From Siniperca chuatsi (lineage: Eukaryota > Chordata > Actinopteri > Centrarchiformes > Sinipercidae): a stretch of 64,000 nt of DNA. The notes beneath the pieces were generated by a model that saw only the letters and a list, made by a program, of their open reading frames with translations, had not been told where the DNA came from and did not search any database. The DNA is taken from assembly GCF_020085105.1 (NCBI RefSeq), contig NC_058055.1, positions 29,461,872 through 29,525,871 of the forward strand. The letters run 5' to 3'. Made by a program: the position numbers and the translations under genes. Of this stretch, positions 21,103 to 29,900 are shown one piece after another (positions within the stretch are counted from its first letter, which is position 1; each line of letters begins with the position of its first letter).

Positions 21103-24100
21103 GTCTGGCTGCTGCATTGTGTAGTCTGTGGATTGTTTTCTGATTGATGCCTGTTAAGAGAACATTACAGTAATCTAAACATGAGGAAATTAAAATATGT
21201 ATGATGGATTCAGTGTCTCTAAAGCTCAGAAATGGACAGATTTTAACAATATTCCTGATGATAAAAAACAAAATTTGATGACATGGCTAACATCCATTTC
21301 AAAATTATGGTTGGAATCAAATAGGAAACCTCAGTTTTTGACATAAGCCTTAAAGTGGTGAGGATTTTAATTCTGTATGCAGATTGACAGGACCATTGAC
21401 AAGGATTTCAGTTTGATCTGAGTTTAATTGAAGAAAGTTAGCAGACAGACTAGTGGGGTTTTCAGGCTTTATTGTGATGTATAGCTGTGTATCATCAACA
21501 TTAAGGTGGAAGGAAATGATATCACCAAGTGGGAGAATATGTAATGAAAATAGAATTGGTCCCAAAATGGAGCCCTGGGGCTCCAAAGTGTAACAAGGAG
21601 GGGAAACATGGTCACCAATAGAGACAAAACATTTGTGGTTTGACAAGTAGAAGATAAACCACTTCAAGGCCGTCCCAGATACACGCACCCATGGCTGGAG
21701 TCTATTAATAAGAATATTATTAGTAATATGAGCGGTGAGCATCATCAGAGATCATTTGTTGCCCTAATAAGTCTCAGTCCTGTGGTATCGTCTGAAACCA
21801 GACTGACTTTTCATCATAAATGTGGTTATCTTTTGGTCTATAGTTGCTTATTTAATAATTTAATTTAATAATAATTTAATTTAATAATAATTTTGTTCAT
21901 TTGATGGATGATCAGGGCTTTTTTTTACCTTTAGGACAAGATGGAAATAGAATTTAAACCATTAATTCACTGTGTCTCTACAGTACAACATGGTATTAAA
22001 TTAGATAATCTATTGATCTGTGAGTGTGTTGATCACATGATGTGTGTGTGTTGTGTTTTCAGGCAGACAGGAATGGGCTTCGTCTCCACCATGGCAAGAG
22101 TCGGCAGCATGGCGGCCCCCGCTGTCCTCATCCTGGACGAGGTGACATCACTGATTCAATTCAGTGTTATGTAGTGCCAATTCATAACAGAAGTTATCTC
22201 ATTGCACTTTTCCTATAGAGCAGGTCTAGACCGAACTCTTTATAATATTATTTACAAAGACCCAACAAATCCCACCATGAGCAAGCACTTGGCAACAGTG
22301 GCTAGGAAAAACTTCCTTTTAAAAGGCCTAACCTTGAACAGAACCAGACTTGATACAGTAGCACAATGCAAATTCCACATAGAGCTAATATTAGAGAAAT
22401 ATGATCTCTTTTCCTAGTTCTTGTCAGTACACGTGCCGCAGCATTCTGGATCAACTGAAGAATCTTAAGGGACTTATTCGGGCAGCCTGATAATAAGGAA
22501 TTGCAATAATCCAGCCTAGAAGTAACAAATGCATGGACTAGTTTTTCTGCATCATTTTGATCCAGGATGCGCCTGATATTTGCAATGTTATGTAGGTGGA
22601 AAAAAGGCAGTTCTTGAAGTTTGTTTTATGTGGGAGTTAAAGGATAAATCCTGATCAAAGATAACTCAGAGGTTCCTTACGGTGCTGCTGGAGGCCAGGG
22701 CAATGCCATCTAGAGTAACTATATCTTTAGATAACGTGTCTGGGAGGTGTTTGGGACCAAGTACAATAACTTCAGTTTTGTCAGAGTTTAACATCAGAAA
22801 ATTGCAGGTCATCCAGGTTTTTATGTCCTTAAGGCATGCTTGAAGTTTAGCTAACTGGTTAGTTTTATCTGGCTTGATCGATAGATATAATTGGGTATCA
22901 TCTGCATAACAATGAACGTTTATGGAGTGTTTCCTAATAATATTGCCTAGAGGAAGCATATATAAGGTGAATAGAATCGGTCCAAGCACAGGGTACTGAG
23001 GGCTATAGGAATACATGGCTCAATAGATCTGTGACTCTCTGTCAGTCTGGCTACTGTGCTGAAAAGAAACCTGGCATTGTTTTTATTTTTCCTCGTTAGC
23101 AAAACAAAATATGAATTTAATTAATTATTGTTATTGTTGTATTCTTTATTTTTCTTATTCTTCTTCCGTACATTTTTTGCATCGCTACTACTTCTGCATA
23201 CTTTCAGCTACAGAAACCATTCAACTATCAAAATGTTCAGCTCTTTAACGACATAGATGCTTGTATACCACTTTTTTCTACCTTTTCTACTTTTTAAAAT
23301 ATTAAGCTTTTTCAGCAATTTTTCAATGTAGGTTAATGGAGCAATTTTCAAATCCTCTTCAAACGTACTCCATTTTGAAATGCTACTAGTTATGCATTAC
23401 TACAGACTCCATTTAAACTTTAAACTGGCCACAAGACTTTCAACTATTAAACATGTATTCAATTTTTAGGTATGGTTAAGCAGTGCAATGCAATGCATTT
23501 GAGCTTGAAAATTTTTCAGGCATTTCATTTCAGACTTCTGAATTTTCTGCAGTGTTTTGCAAAATCATTTCTGCTTTCCCACGCATTTTCAGCAGGAAGT
23601 TCAATTTTTCTAGTTAATATTAGTCTTTATATCTATTTTATTCATATAATCCATGTCATCAATTTAAATGCAATGATGTAGTTACAGAATAGTAGTTCAG
23701 CGAGTAAAAGATCAACCTATCAATGAATAAATACATAAATACAAATCAATTGATCTTTATTTAGCTTGGGAATTATTATTTAACTAAGTTTGTATACCCT
23801 AAATTTAAGCTCCAATACTTCCTCATATATATAGAAAATATTTAAAAACATATAAAGGGGCAATACAAAACAATGAAAAGTGAGTAAAACATTCATATGA
23901 ATGTTGGTTACATGATCCATCAATAATATTGGGATCAATTTCAATCTGTCTAGGTCTTTTATAATTCATTTTAAACACAGACGAATGTCTGTTCCACAGA
24001 CTTTGGAAGATTTCTCCATAAATATGTAATTCTGTCTTGATCTTGACACTCATATTTTTGTTTAATCACAGAAGGAACGAGATAGTGAAACATAATTAAA

Positions 24101-25113
24101 TTACAGCCAGAGACATAGCTGCGTTATAATATCTATAAGAGCTGATACAGACTTTAGTAAAAACAACCTAAAGAAGAGCATCCTATGGTAAACGTTACTG
24201 AGGTCCAGACCTGGAAGATCTCAATGGGAGCTACAGTGGTGGATATATAACATCACAAAATCGTATTCTCCATCGATCATCAAACCTTCAGCTGCTGTTT
24301 GTTCCTGAAAGTGAATCAGGAAGAAAACAGTTCTGACTTTAATGAAGCTGCAGAAGATTTCATGACATCTGGAGTTTTGTTTTATTTAGTTTTAGATGTT
24401 ACTGACAAGAACTTCTACTTGTCTGCCTGTCTGTCTCACATCAGGAGCAGCTCTTTAACTTTCTATCTGAACAAACTCAGCTAATTGTATCTCTGCAGTT
24501 GTACAGACAACAACCACAACAATCCTGTTAGCTAATGCTAACAGTACTGATGGACTACATTTCCCAGGTACTCCCTGCTCTGCCCAGTGTGGTGTATGGG
24601 GGGGCGGCAGTGTTGGCTGGTTGCTTCGCCTGCTTCCTGCCGGAGACGCTGAACATGCCACTGCCCGACACCATCGAGGACGTTGAGGAAAAATGGTGAG
24701 CTAATAGTTAACTACATTGGCAATGTTAGCTTCATTAGCAGCATTAACGTCATTAGCATTCCCCACTGAAAAATTGTAAGTGAACAACTAGCAGCTTTAG
24801 ATTTAACATTATTGCTTTCATTAGCATTCCCCACTGAAATATCACTATTTAGCTATGCTAATGCTAACAAGCTGCTGAGCTAGTTATACTGCTGGTCTTG
24901 GTTATCACCAACCTGATCAATAACTAATAAATAAATATCAATAACTGAAAATTGTCTGTGTGAAGGTCTGAAGCAAGCCCCGCCCCCCAACAGCAAGAAG
25001 GTGTGTCCTTGAAAGAAGGCGGGACATTTGACTGTGGGGGTGTGGTCTCAACTGAAGGTGTGTCTTTAAAAGAGCTGAAGGAAGCAGAAGGGACAGGACT
25101 TAACGCCCTCTGA
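11813..25113 (+). CDS. SLC22-family organic anion transporter-like gene, complete, 15 exons
   Basis: Plasma-membrane MFS transporter for organic ions. Exons: 11813-11839, 11977-12141, 12828-12901, 12996-13125, 14717-14820, 15024-15178, 15349-15517, 15607-15730, 15835-15950, 16604-16658, 16983-17142, 17231-17339, 22063-22141, 24568-24695, 24966-25113. They sum to 1,743 nt, that is 580 residues plus TGA, with every junction in phase. The N-terminus [17 protein letters not shown] matches the SLC22A6/A7 style. A large extracellular loop (about residues 35-125) has several N-glycosylation sequons (NYS, NLS, NSS, NVS). The MFS signature GGLSDRFGRRS falls at about residues 162-172. SESARWL lies at about 279-285, a second LGRR follows TM8, and [14 protein letters not shown] and [21 protein letters not shown] precede the cytoplasmic tail. 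Subfamily placement (OAT clade) is likely; the exact paralogue is not resolved. Confidence 0.9.
11977..12141 (+). CDS. SLC22 exon 2
   Basis: Begins [20 protein letters not shown] (TM1) and ends NLSHYQ at the donor CAG|GTAACC. The chosen acceptor is the unusual GAG at 11974-11976. An alternative acceptor at 11934 (gatgcag|) is also open and would add 14 residues; homology favours the shorter form. Confidence 0.8.
12132..12735 (+). repeat. 20-bp minisatellite made of copies of a 5' splice site (SLC22 intron 2)
   Basis: Unit ctgactaccaggtaacctgt with one- to few-base variants, about 29 copies. The first unit overlaps the end of exon 2 (cactaccag|gtaacc), so the array is a multiplication of the exon end and donor. 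Around 16 copies after the real site keep CAG|GTAAC; others read cagataac, caggcaac or cagacaac. Confidence 0.93.
12828..12901 (+). CDS. SLC22 exon 3
   Basis: [18 protein letters not shown] and following residues, ending in phase 2. Acceptor gtttcag, donor AG|GTAAAA. Confidence 0.85.
12996..13125 (+). CDS. SLC22 exon 4
   Basis: Extracellular loop end: YVEPQWQLL, sequons, then [19 protein letters not shown], the family's conserved C.DGW.YD...F.STIV.E block. Donor GTAACA. Confidence 0.9.
13160..14662 (+). repeat. 21-bp minisatellite in SLC22 intron 4
   Basis: About 70 copies of tggtcctttaggaggttgtag with frequent substitutions (ctctaga, cccttagga, gatgttg). It occupies nearly the whole 1.6-kb intron between exons 4 and 5. 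The 21-bp period keeps reading frames open on both strands, but the peptides are simple repeats with no family. Confidence 0.95.
14717..14820 (+). CDS. SLC22 exon 5
   Basis: [20 protein letters not shown] and onward through TM2 to GGLSDR, the first half of the MFS signature. Acceptor tctctcag, donor GTGAGA. Confidence 0.92.
15024..15178 (+). CDS. SLC22 exon 6
   Basis: Starts with the FGRRS half of the MFS motif and covers TM3-TM4. Donor A|GTACCT, acceptor ctctcag. Confidence 0.9.
15349..15517 (+). CDS. SLC22 exon 7
   Basis: [20 protein letters not shown] through TM5-TM6 to LRDWRKLQ and FFTYS. Donor GTAAGT. Confidence 0.92.
15607..15730 (+). CDS. SLC22 exon 8
   Basis: [20 protein letters not shown] and onward, the SARWL motif and central cytoplasmic loop. 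The acceptor ggtcag has an exact 18-bp duplicate 32 bp upstream. Confidence 0.92.
15835..15950 (+). CDS. SLC22 exon 9
   Basis: Cytoplasmic loop and TM7 start: [20 protein letters not shown]. Acceptor ctgcag. The donor GTCAGA is weak but is required by phase. Confidence 0.88.
16161..16585 (+). repeat. Minisatellite of ctgtccacctg-type units in SLC22 intron 9
   Basis: About 425 bp of imperfect pyrimidine-rich units (cacctgtctacctgtccacctggccctgt and shorter versions), ending about 20 bp before the exon 10 acceptor. It forms or replaces much of that intron's polypyrimidine region. Confidence 0.9.
16604..16658 (+). CDS. SLC22 exon 10
   Basis: [20 protein letters not shown]7. Acceptor ctctgcag, donor GTGAGT. 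Confidence 0.9.
16983..17142 (+). CDS. SLC22 exon 11
   Basis: [20 protein letters not shown], then [10 protein letters not shown]8, the second GRR motif and TM9. Donor GTAACA. Confidence 0.92.
17231..17339 (+). CDS. SLC22 exon 12
   Basis: [20 protein letters not shown] through [11 protein letters not shown]10. Acceptor cccccccag, donor GTAAGG. Confidence 0.92.
17657..17697 (+). repeat. (TG)n(TA)n microsatellite
   Basis: Alternating TG then TA dinucleotides in SLC22 intron 12. Confidence 0.85.
18186..19112 (+). repeat. Dispersed repeat, copy 1 (starts tgcaagcagcgat, ends ggccctaataata)
   Basis: Begins ggttgcaagcagcgatgaat and ends ttcggccctaataataata. Internal motif ggactcttatcaaacat is shared with the next copy. 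This start/end pair with a (TAA)n tail looks like a retroposon family I have seen widely in teleost introns; I cannot name it. Confidence 0.7.
19118..19562 (+). repeat. Dispersed repeat, copy 2, head-to-tail with copy 1
   Basis: Begins agctgccagcagcgataagc, ends tcgggccctaataataataa, and shares the internal ggactcttatcaaacat segment. It is internally deleted relative to copy 1. A short third tail (gtcgctgctcggaccctaac) follows at about 19605-19630. Confidence 0.7.
19845..21060 (+). pseudogene. R2/R4-type LINE with restriction-like endonuclease, deleted remnant
   Basis: A reverse transcriptase fragment at 20250-20522 reads [20 protein letters not shown] and later [12 protein letters not shown], the RT box before the catalytic aspartates. 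The catalytic part is deleted at about 20522-20560. A CCHC zinc motif (CRLC...HITAGC) follows near 20610-20645, then [20 protein letters not shown]. Near 20843 comes [17 protein letters not shown], a PD..(D/E) nuclease-like motif with a further deletion just after it. The end is LSRTLKLPG and TGA at 21058-21060. CCHC followed by a PD-type nuclease downstream of the RT is the arrangement of R2-group elements, unlike the L2-type copies nearby. Confidence 0.8.
21068..21099. repeat. (TA)n microsatellite
   Basis: About 16 TA dinucleotides directly after the LINE 3' end. It may be that element's tail. Confidence 0.9.
21104..21780 (-). pseudogene. L2-type LINE fragment, reverse orientation
   Basis: Minus-strand residues include [32 protein letters not shown] (a degenerate YADD box with Y-A changed to N-V) and, nearer 21110, [15 protein letters not shown] with LHNAAARLL. 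These are RT and post-RT motifs of the L2/CR1 group. The order is partly deleted and no full frame survives. Confidence 0.8.
22063..22141 (+). CDS. SLC22 exon 13
   Basis: [20 protein letters not shown] and onward, TM11. It lies after a 4.7-kb repeat-filled intron; acceptor gttttcag, donor GTGACA. Confidence 0.92.
22205..23080 (-). pseudogene. L2-type LINE fragment, reverse orientation, same family as 4170-5536
   Basis: The minus-strand frame has [18 protein letters not shown] (intact YADD box), [20 protein letters not shown] and [14 protein letters not shown]. The segment 22990-23080 is the reverse complement of 4910-4993 in the first LINE. It sits directly next to RT sequence, so the region between has been deleted. 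The 22205-22420 part (ending near ctaggaaaaacttcctttta) is probably its 3' non-coding end. Confidence 0.8.
23100..23470. repeat. AT-rich dispersed repeat
   Basis: Starts near tattgttgtattctttattt and contains gtacattttttgcatcgcta and ttttcagcaatttttcaatg. It resembles a non-coding repeat common in fish introns. No coding sequence; identification rests on memory only. Confidence 0.4.
23480..24540. other. Remainder of SLC22 intron 13
   Basis: AT-rich intron sequence with no recognised element or gene. Confidence 0.5.
24568..24695 (+). CDS. SLC22 exon 14
   Basis: [22 protein letters not shown]12, then the conserved [18 protein letters not shown]. Acceptor ttcccag, donor TG|GTGAGC. Confidence 0.93.
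24966..25113 (+). CDS. SLC22 exon 15 (stop)
   Basis: Cytoplasmic tail beginning [20 protein letters not shown] and ending TGLNAL before TGA. A short internal duplication (EGVSLKE twice) is visible. Confidence 0.85.
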
Positions 25114-25345
25114 CCAATCAGACGGCGCCAGTCAGAGCCACTGACAGCTGGACTGAACCTCGACCCATCAGACTGCTGGAGTCAAAAACGACAAAAAAAA
25201 TTTACCAATGAGAATCAAAGAAAGATTCAGTCTAAAGGTTTTTGTGTTTCTGTGAAAATTAATTTTACTCAGAATCATGACACATTTACAACATTTAAAT
25301 ATATTTAAAATTAGTTCAAATCAATAAACTCAGATGTTTGATTAT
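25114..25345 (+). other. 3' UTR and poly(A) signal of the SLC22 gene
   Basis: AATAAA at 25323-25328, 210 bp after the stop codon. A second candidate (AATAAA in ctaataaaactg) lies near 25482. Confidence 0.5.
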
Positions 25346-25349
25346 AGAA

Positions 25350-26785
25350 TTATTGATTAGATGTAAATGAAGCTACAGCAGTCAGAACAGGAAGTGAAAA
25401 CACAGCAGTGATGTGTTATAATGTCTGAAACATTTTGCAGTTCTGTCATTAATGATGATAAATCAATACACTCTAACACACTAATAAAACTGTGATTAAT
25501 ATCAGATTATTGTTGTTTTTGATTCAGAGTGTAAGAACCACTTTTCAGTCACAGAGAACTGAACTGAGGCCAATTAATAAAAATAAATATGAATTAGATC
25601 AGAAGCCATAACTAAAGCAGGTACACCAGAAGGCGATATGAGGGGGGACGCCATCTCCCTTGTTAGCAAAATGACCAAAAGCCCGTCCGCCTTGTTAACC
25701 TGCTCAAAAGCTGCTCTGCGCTTTGTCTCGTAGCGGCGCTTCACATTGCTGATTTTAATAATCGGCAGGATCTCGGACCATATGGGACACACTGGTTATG
25801 AACTGCCTGTGGGAAGACTGAACATGTTAGAGTCCATTCTGAATTAAAAGCTCTGTTTCCGCTGTCTACTTTTCTCTCTTAGAGCTCGCCATGTGAAATT
25901 ATTTCTCTGACTCGTCTCTGCTGTAGTTCATCACGTGAGATGATTTACAACGCATGCAATTTGCCTGAGTTTCCTGGGCCGCTAAACCAGTGCTGTAAAG
26001 GCTAGGAAAGCTGCTCCATCAAAATTTAATAATTCTCAATAATTTACCGATATTCTCTACAGCAGACGGGGGAAAGAGAAAGTGCGGCAGCAGCATGGCA
26101 GGGGCCGGGTCAGAAATGAACAGAGCTTGGACCACAAGTGCCCTTGAATGCTCATAAACTTTCTGTTTTGCTGTTTCTCACTTTTTATTGTTTCAAATAA
26201 AAAACATTTTGAGTGTTTATTTGACAATATAGTGTAATAATTATACATTATGTCAGAGTTCAGTAAATGCTCCTAAAAATCAATTCAAAGGGCAAAAAAC
26301 AGGCTACCTTCAGAAGAAAAGGCACAAGGCCACAGACTGTTTGCCCTCCTCCCCTCTGGGAGGAGCTACTGGACCAGCAGGCTGCTTCCCCTCAACTGTC
26401 ACCTTGTGAACTCATTTCACACTCTTCATCAAGGTAATTTATTTATCATTTTACAACACCAGGTTGTACAACGAAATAAAAGTAAAAAATAACATGAAAA
26501 ATGTTTGAAGCATCTGCATGCGCAGCCATTGCCATAACTGTTCCCAGTGTTCCTACTGTTCTTACGGTATATCTTAGTTACATGTATATATAGTTATATG
26601 TATGTATTTACATACTTAATATACTTTTAATTATATCTTAGCGACAACACAATCACAAAATGTGTGATTACTGTTGCTGCATATTTCTATTTTGGGGTAA
26701 CTAACTGGACATCTTCTCTCTCACGTATTTCTGTGCTTTCTCGTCTCTCTCCTTCTGTCGCTTTCAGCAGGTATTTCTGCCTCCG
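25350..26785. other. Intergenic, no gene recognised
   Basis: A minus-strand open frame at 25574-25792 (starting MCPIWSEILPIIKISNVKRR) could be a fossil of a transposon-encoded DNA-binding domain, but I cannot place it. The rest shows nothing identifiable. Confidence 0.35.
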
Positions 26786-26787
26786 GA

Positions 26788-26937
26788 GCTGCAGAGTCTG
26801 GATCTGTGGTTGTGGGCCACCTGCTGCCCCCCGTGTTCCTGCAGAGTCTGGATCAGTGGTTGTGGGCCACCTGCTGCCCCGTGTTCCTGCAGAGTCTGGA
26901 TCAGTGGTTGTGGGCCACCTGTTGCCCCGTGTTCCTG
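26788..26937 (+). repeat. Three-copy 48-50 bp tandem repeat
   Basis: Units begin gcagagtctggatcagtggt and end near ccccgtgttcct. The third has one change (ctgttgcc). It lies directly before the giant 12-bp array. Confidence 0.9.
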
Positions 26938-26971
26938 CTCGACAGCTACTGCTACAATTGTTGTTATTATA

Positions 26972-29900
26972 GTAGCTCAGTGTAGTTCAGTGTGTATCAC
27001 AGTGTGTAGTTCAGTGTGTAGTTTAGGTCAGTGTGTATCACAGTGTGTAGTTCACTGTGTAGTTTAGGTCAGTGTGTAGTTCAGTGTGTAGTTCAGTGTG
27101 TAACTCAGTGTGTATCACAGTGTGTAGTTCAGTATGTAGTTTAGGTCAGTGTGTATCACAGTGTGTAGTTCACTGTGTAGTTTAGGTCAGTGTGTAGTTC
27201 AGTGTGTAGTTCAGTGTGTAACTCAGTGTGTATCACAGTGTGTAGTTCAGTGTGTAACTCAGTGTGTAGTTCAGTGTGTAGTTTAGGTCAGTGTGTATCA
27301 CAGTGTGTAGTTCACTGTGTAGTTTAGGTCAGTGTGTAGTTCAGTGTGTAGTTTAGTTCAGTGTGTATCACAGTGTGTAGTTCACTGTGTAGTTTAGATC
27401 AGTGTATAGGTCAGTGTGTAGTTTAGTGTGTAGTTCAGTGTGTGGTTCAGTGTGTAACTCAGTGTGTAGTTCAGTGTGTAACTCAGTGTGTAGTTCAGTG
27501 TGTAGTTCAGTGTGTAACTCAGTGTGTAGTTCAGTGTGTAGTTCAGTGTGTAACTCAGTGTGTAGTTCAGTGTGTAACTCAGTGTGTAACTCAGTGTGTA
27601 GTTCAGTGTGTAACTCAGTGTGTAGTTCATTCTGTAGTTCAGTGTGTAACTCAGTGTGTAGTTCAGTGTGTAGTTCAGTGTGTAACTCAGTGTGTAACTC
27701 AGTGTGTAGTTTAGTGTGTAGATCAGTGTGTGGTTCAGTGTGTAACTCAGTGTGTAACTCAGTGTGTAGTTCAGTGTGTAACTCAGTGTGTAGTTCAGTG
27801 TGTAACTCAGTGTGTAGTTCAGTGTGTAACTCAGTGTGTAGTTCAGTGTGTAGTTCAGTGTGTAACATTCTGTGTAGTTCATTCTGTAGTTCAGTGTGTA
27901 ACTCAGTGTGTAGTTCAGTGTGTAACTCAGTGTGAAGTTCATTGTGTAGTTCAGTGTGTAGTTCAGTGTGTATTTCAGTGTGTAGTTCAGTGTGTAGTTC
28001 AGTGTGTAGTTCAGTGTGTAACTCAGTGTGTAACTCAGTGTGTAGTTCAGTGTGTAACTCAGTGTGTAGTTCAGTGTGTAGTTCAGTGTGTAACTCAGTG
28101 TGTAGTTCAGTGTGTAACTCAGTGTGTAGTTCAGTGTGTAGTTCAGTGTGTAACTCAGTGTGTAGTTCAGTGTGTAGTTCAGTGTGTAGTTGAGTGTGTA
28201 GTTCAGTGTGTAACTCAGTGTGTAGTTCAGTGTGTGTTCAGTTGTAACTGTGTAACTCACTGTGTAGTTCAGTGTGTAACTCAGTGTGTAGTTCAGTGTG
28301 TTGTTCAGTGTGTAGTTCAGTGTGTGTAACTCAGTGTGTAGTTCAGTGTGTAACTCAGTGTGTAGTTCAGTGTGTAACTCAGTGTGTAGTTCATTCTGTA
28401 GTTCAGTGTGTAACTCAGTGTGTAGTTCAGTTCATTCTGTAGTTCAGTGTGTAGTTCAGTGTGTATTTCAGTGTGTAGTTCAGTGTGTAACTCAGTGTGT
28501 AGTTCAGTGTGTAGTTCAGTGTGTAGTTCAGTGTGTAGTTCAGTGTGTAACTCAGTGTGTAACTCAGTGTGTAGTTCAGTGTGTTGTTCAGTGTGTAGTT
28601 CAGTGTGTATTTCAGTGTGTAGTTCAGTGTGTAACTCAGTGTGTAGTTGAGTGTGTAGTTCAGCGTGTAGTTGAGTGTGTAGTTGAGTGTGTAGTTCAGT
28701 GTGTAACTCACTGTGTAATTCAATGTATAGTTCAGTGTGTAACTCACTGTGTAGTTCAGTGTGTAGTTCAGTGTGTAGTTCAGTGTGTAGTTCAGTGTGT
28801 AGTTCAGTGTGTAACTCAGTGTGTAGTTCAGTGTGTAACTCAGTGTGTAGTTCAGTGTGTAACTCAGTGTGTAGTTCATTGTGTAGTTCAGTGTGTAACT
28901 CACTGTGTAACTCAGTGTGTAGTTCAGTGTGTATTTTAGTTCAGTGTGTATCACAGTGTGTAGTTCACTGTGTAGTTTAGATCAGTGTATAGGTCAGTGT
29001 GTAGTTTAGTGTGTAGTTCAGTGTGTGGTTCAGTGTGTAACTCAATGTGTAGTTCAGTGTGTAGTTCATTCTGTAGTTCAGTGTGTAACTCAGTGTGTAG
29101 TTCAGTGTGTAGTTCAGTGTGTAACTCAGTGTTTAGTTCAGTGTGTAACTCAGTGTGTAGTTCAGTGTGTAACTTCAGTGTGTAACTCAGTGTGTAACTC
29201 AGTGTGTAGTTCAGTGTGTAACTCAGTGTGTAGTTCAGTGTGTAGTTCAGTGTGTAACTCAGTGTGTAGTTCAGTGTGTAACTCAGTGTGTAACTCAGTG
29301 TGTAGTTTAGTGTGTAGTTCAGTGTGTGGTTCAGTGTGTAACTCAGTGTGTAACTCAATGTGTAGTTTAGTGTGTAGTTCAGTGTGTAACTCAGTGTGTA
29401 GTTCATTCTGTAGTTCAGTGTGCAACTCAGTGTGTATTTAAGTGTGTAGTTCAGTGTGTAACTCAGTGTGTAGTTTAGTGTGTAGTTCAGTGTGTGGTTC
29501 AGTGTGTAACTCAGTGTGTAACTCAGTGTGTAGTTCAGTGTGTAACTCAGTGTGTAACTCAGTGTGTAACTCAGTGTGTAGTTCAGTGTGTAGTTCAGTG
29601 TGTAACTCAGTGTGTAGTTCAGTGTGTAGTTCAGTGTGTAACTCAGTGTGTAGTTTAGTGTGTAGTTCAGTGTGTGGTTCAGTGTGTGGTTCAGTGTGTA
29701 ACTCAGTGTGTAGTTCAGTGTGTAACTCAGTGTGTAGTTCATTCTGTAGTTCAGTGTGTAACTCAGTGTGTAGTTCAGTGTGTAACTCAGTGTGTAGTTC
29801 AGTGTGTAGTTCAGTGTGTAACTCACTGTGTAGTTCAGTGTGTAACTCAGTGTGTAGTTCAGTGTGTTGTTCAGTGTGTAGTTCAGTGTGTAACTCAGTG

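Noticed and set aside
25574..25792. Minus-strand 72-codon frame as a gene
   Set aside because: Composition is protein-like but no family is recognised and no partner exon fits; left as unassigned intergenic.
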